Origin: Caryophanales bacterium
GTDB lineage: Bacteria > Bacillota_I > Bacilli_A > RFN20 > CAG-826
Assembly: GCA_016287465.1 (NCBI GenBank)
Contig: JAEEWP010000008.1
Span: forward strand, 1 to 34,352
Direction: 5' to 3'
Length of the DNA stretch: 34,352 nt
Shown: in pieces, positions 33,058-34,352 of the stretch
Layout of the letters: each line of letters begins with the position of its first letter
Position numbering within the stretch: the stretch's first letter is position 1
The notes under the pieces: generated by a model
Databases searched by the model: none
What the model saw: the letters and a program-made list of their open reading frames with translations, nothing else
What the model was told of the DNA's origin: nothing
Translations under genes and position numbers: made by a program

Positions 33058-34350
33058 TTATTTGTCGACAAAGTATTCGACCAAGGTGTCGTTTAACTCC
33101 TGCAAGAAATCCTCGTTGCCCTCGAAGATGGCCATGAGTCCTCTTTCGAAGTGAGTCATAGCGGCTCTAAGAGGAGAACCACCGAAGTTGCTGCCCTTGC
33201 CTTCGAGGTAGGCTTTGCGGGAACCGCCGACCTTGGCGATACCCATATTCGAGATCTTATGGACCTCGTCATATCTGATCCAGTGGACTGGAACTGAATG
33301 CCAGCTTCCGTCTCCTCCGAAGACGGAAACGTAATCGACCATTGGGACCTCGATGAAGGACATGGCGTTGACTCGGACTGAGTCTCCACTGCCTCTCCTT
33401 GAGGCGGACTCCGCTTTCAAAATTAACGGCAAATCCCGTCCGGCTCCGTCTGGGATGAAGAGCATTGGGTCAAGTCCGTTGGCCAAAGTCTCTTGCTCGA
33501 AGCTAGAGAAATTGGAACGGTATGGGGTCTTGAAGATGTAGTCGTATGGTTTGTGGATCTGGTAGAGAGGAACACTGATGACCGGAGCGAGATCGAAGAA
33601 GAGATTCATGATGAACTTGTCACAATATGCGACAAAGTCATCTTTCATCTTTGAAAGGTCATAACCCATGAAGTTGGTTGGCGAAGAAGAATAATCGAAT
33701 CTCTGGGAGTGCTCGCTTCTAACAACGGTGATCATGTCTTTCTTGTAGATTGAGAAATCGTCTCCGTAAGGCTCAGGGTTCTTCATGAGGTCAAGAGTGT
33801 TCCTGATGGCGAGAGGAGTATAGAGCAAACGGAATTCAACTTCGTTGTTTCTGTCATATGCGCCAAAAAGGGCGTCGAATTCATCATCGCCCATCTTGGT
33901 GAAGTTCTCGCTGATATTTCCAAGGTCTTTGACCTCTTCTTTGTCGAGTTTCTTAATCCTGTTTTTGATGAACTTTTCTCTTTCTTTTTCGTTCATCTTC
34001 TCAGCGTGGACTGGGGTGCGGGTGAACCTTAGATGAGGCGCAGCCTCAGAACCATAGACAAGCTGGGTGATGGTTGAATAACCAGGCGCAGGATGTGTGA
34101 CGGAGGCGTGCAATGTTTGGGTATGGTGATTGGTCTGAATACGCCCTTGGCTATCGCGGGATGTCGTCGTCCAGTGAATCGTCAAAGTGCCTTCGTATCT
34201 TTTCTCGTACATTGTGCAGTCGAGGATTTTCTCAAGGACGAACGGATTGCCTTGGATTTGGCCACTAAGGACCTCAAGGACGGATTGGTTAGGATTGGTG
34301 ATTTCTTCGAACCCGAACTTCTCCATGAGGGCTTGTAACCTGTCACCCAT
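33058..34350 (-). CDS. protein of unknown function upstream of lemA, possibly incomplete
   Basis: I do not recognise this protein. From the first visible ATG, 2 bp from the window edge, it is 430 residues, and the true start may lie outside. There is no signal peptide or convincing membrane helix in the visible part. It has a charged stretch at about 118-150 (EKMNEKEREKFIKNRIKKLDKEE) and a mixed alpha/beta look, with FEVRLLYTPLAIRNTL-like and DLAPVISVPLYQIHKPYDYIF segments. LemA genes are often paired with a protein of unknown function whose membrane helices are N-terminal. Such a helix could be missing here because of the edge, but this is inference. The upstream signals cannot be seen. Confidence 0.75.
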   Translation of the reverse strand: MGDRLQALMEKFGFEEITNPNQSVLEVLSGQIQGNPFVLEKILDCTMYEKRYEGTLTIHWTTTSRDSQGRIQTNHHTQTLHASVTHPAPGYSTITQLVYGSEAAPHLRFTRTPVHAEKMNEKEREKFIKNRIKKLDKEEVKDLGNISENFTKMGDDEFDALFGAYDRNNEVEFRLLYTPLAIRNTLDLMKNPEPYGDDFSIYKKDMITVVRSEHSQRFDYSSSPTNFMGYDLSKMKDDFVAYCDKFIMNLFFDLAPVISVPLYQIHKPYDYIFKTPYRSNFSSFEQETLANGLDPMLFIPDGAGRDLPLILKAESASRRGSGDSVRVNAMSFIEVPMVDYVSVFGGDGSWHSVPVHWIRYDEVHKISNMGIAKVGGSRKAYLEGKGSNFGGSPLRAAMTHFERGLMAIFEGNEDFLQELNDTLVEYFVDK

Positions 34351-34352
34351 GA

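Noticed and set aside
1-34352. CRISPR arrays, tRNA or rRNA genes, insertion sequences, phage genes, toxin-antitoxin or defence systems
   Set aside because: I looked for repeated spacers, transposase or integrase motifs beyond XerC, and cloverleaf-like sequences in the intergenic regions, and saw none. XerC is the housekeeping recombinase by context.

Overview
The window is a block of bacterial housekeeping DNA with no phage, transposon, CRISPR, rRNA or tRNA signal. Gene content and order (rplS-rbgA-rnhB-dprA-topA-trmFO-xerC, then rpsB-tsf-pyrH-frr-uppS-cdsA-dxr-rseP-polC, with PolC as replicative polymerase) are those of Bacillota, class Bacilli. TGA is used as a stop (topA, dxr, rimM, trmD) and TGG for Trp, so this is the standard code and not a Mycoplasma or Spiroplasma. 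Moderate GC, a pared-down version of the Bacillus order (no proS between rseP and polC, no hslVU-codY between xerC and rpsB) and a lipoprotein glycosidase suggest an uncultured, perhaps gut-associated lineage near Erysipelotrichales/RF39. That placement is inference.

Layout. Positions 1-8007 (minus strand) hold polC (cut by the left edge), rseP, dxr, cdsA and uppS in one tight operon. A plus-strand membrane protein with leucine-rich repeats (8138-9043) is inserted between uppS and frr. Positions 9102-12418 (minus) carry frr, pyrH, tsf and rpsB, with a structured leader in front of rpsB. Positions 12652-16962 (minus) are the topA-trmFO-xerC operon. A lipoprotein of glycoside hydrolase family 43 type with its own promoter region, cre-like operator and terminator sits at 17180-18649. 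Positions 18742-21550 (minus) hold dprA, rnhB, rbgA and rplS. Divergently, 21779-23649 (plus) holds rpsP-khpA-rimM-trmD, so the usual rpsP...trmD-rplS operon is split. Positions 23767-32278 (plus) are a seven-gene pyrimidine operon pyrC-carB-pyrK-pyrD-pyrF-pyrE-pyrB that covers UMP synthesis except for the glutaminase subunit CarA. Positions 32334-34350 (minus) hold lemA and an unrecognised protein that reaches the right edge. No gene-free stretch exceeds 300 bases; the longest (12419-12651, 21551-21778, 16963-17179) hold promoters, leaders and terminators.

The most interesting points are these. (1) PyrB ends in a four-cysteine module with the spacing of the zinc domain of the PyrI regulatory chain, without PyrI's nucleotide-binding domain. 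(2) The pyr promoter carries a perfect 15-bp palindrome over its -35 box, with no sign of PyrR-type attenuation. (3) Four genes that head transcription units (uppS, pyrH, rbgA and the repeat protein) have a -10 hexamer 7-10 nt before the ATG and no Shine-Dalgarno, which suggests leaderless mRNAs. (4) Structured leaders precede rpsB and rplS. (5) A canonical terminator lies between khpA and rimM, and rimM has no ribosome-binding site.

All calls come from reading motifs and gene order. No database search was run.
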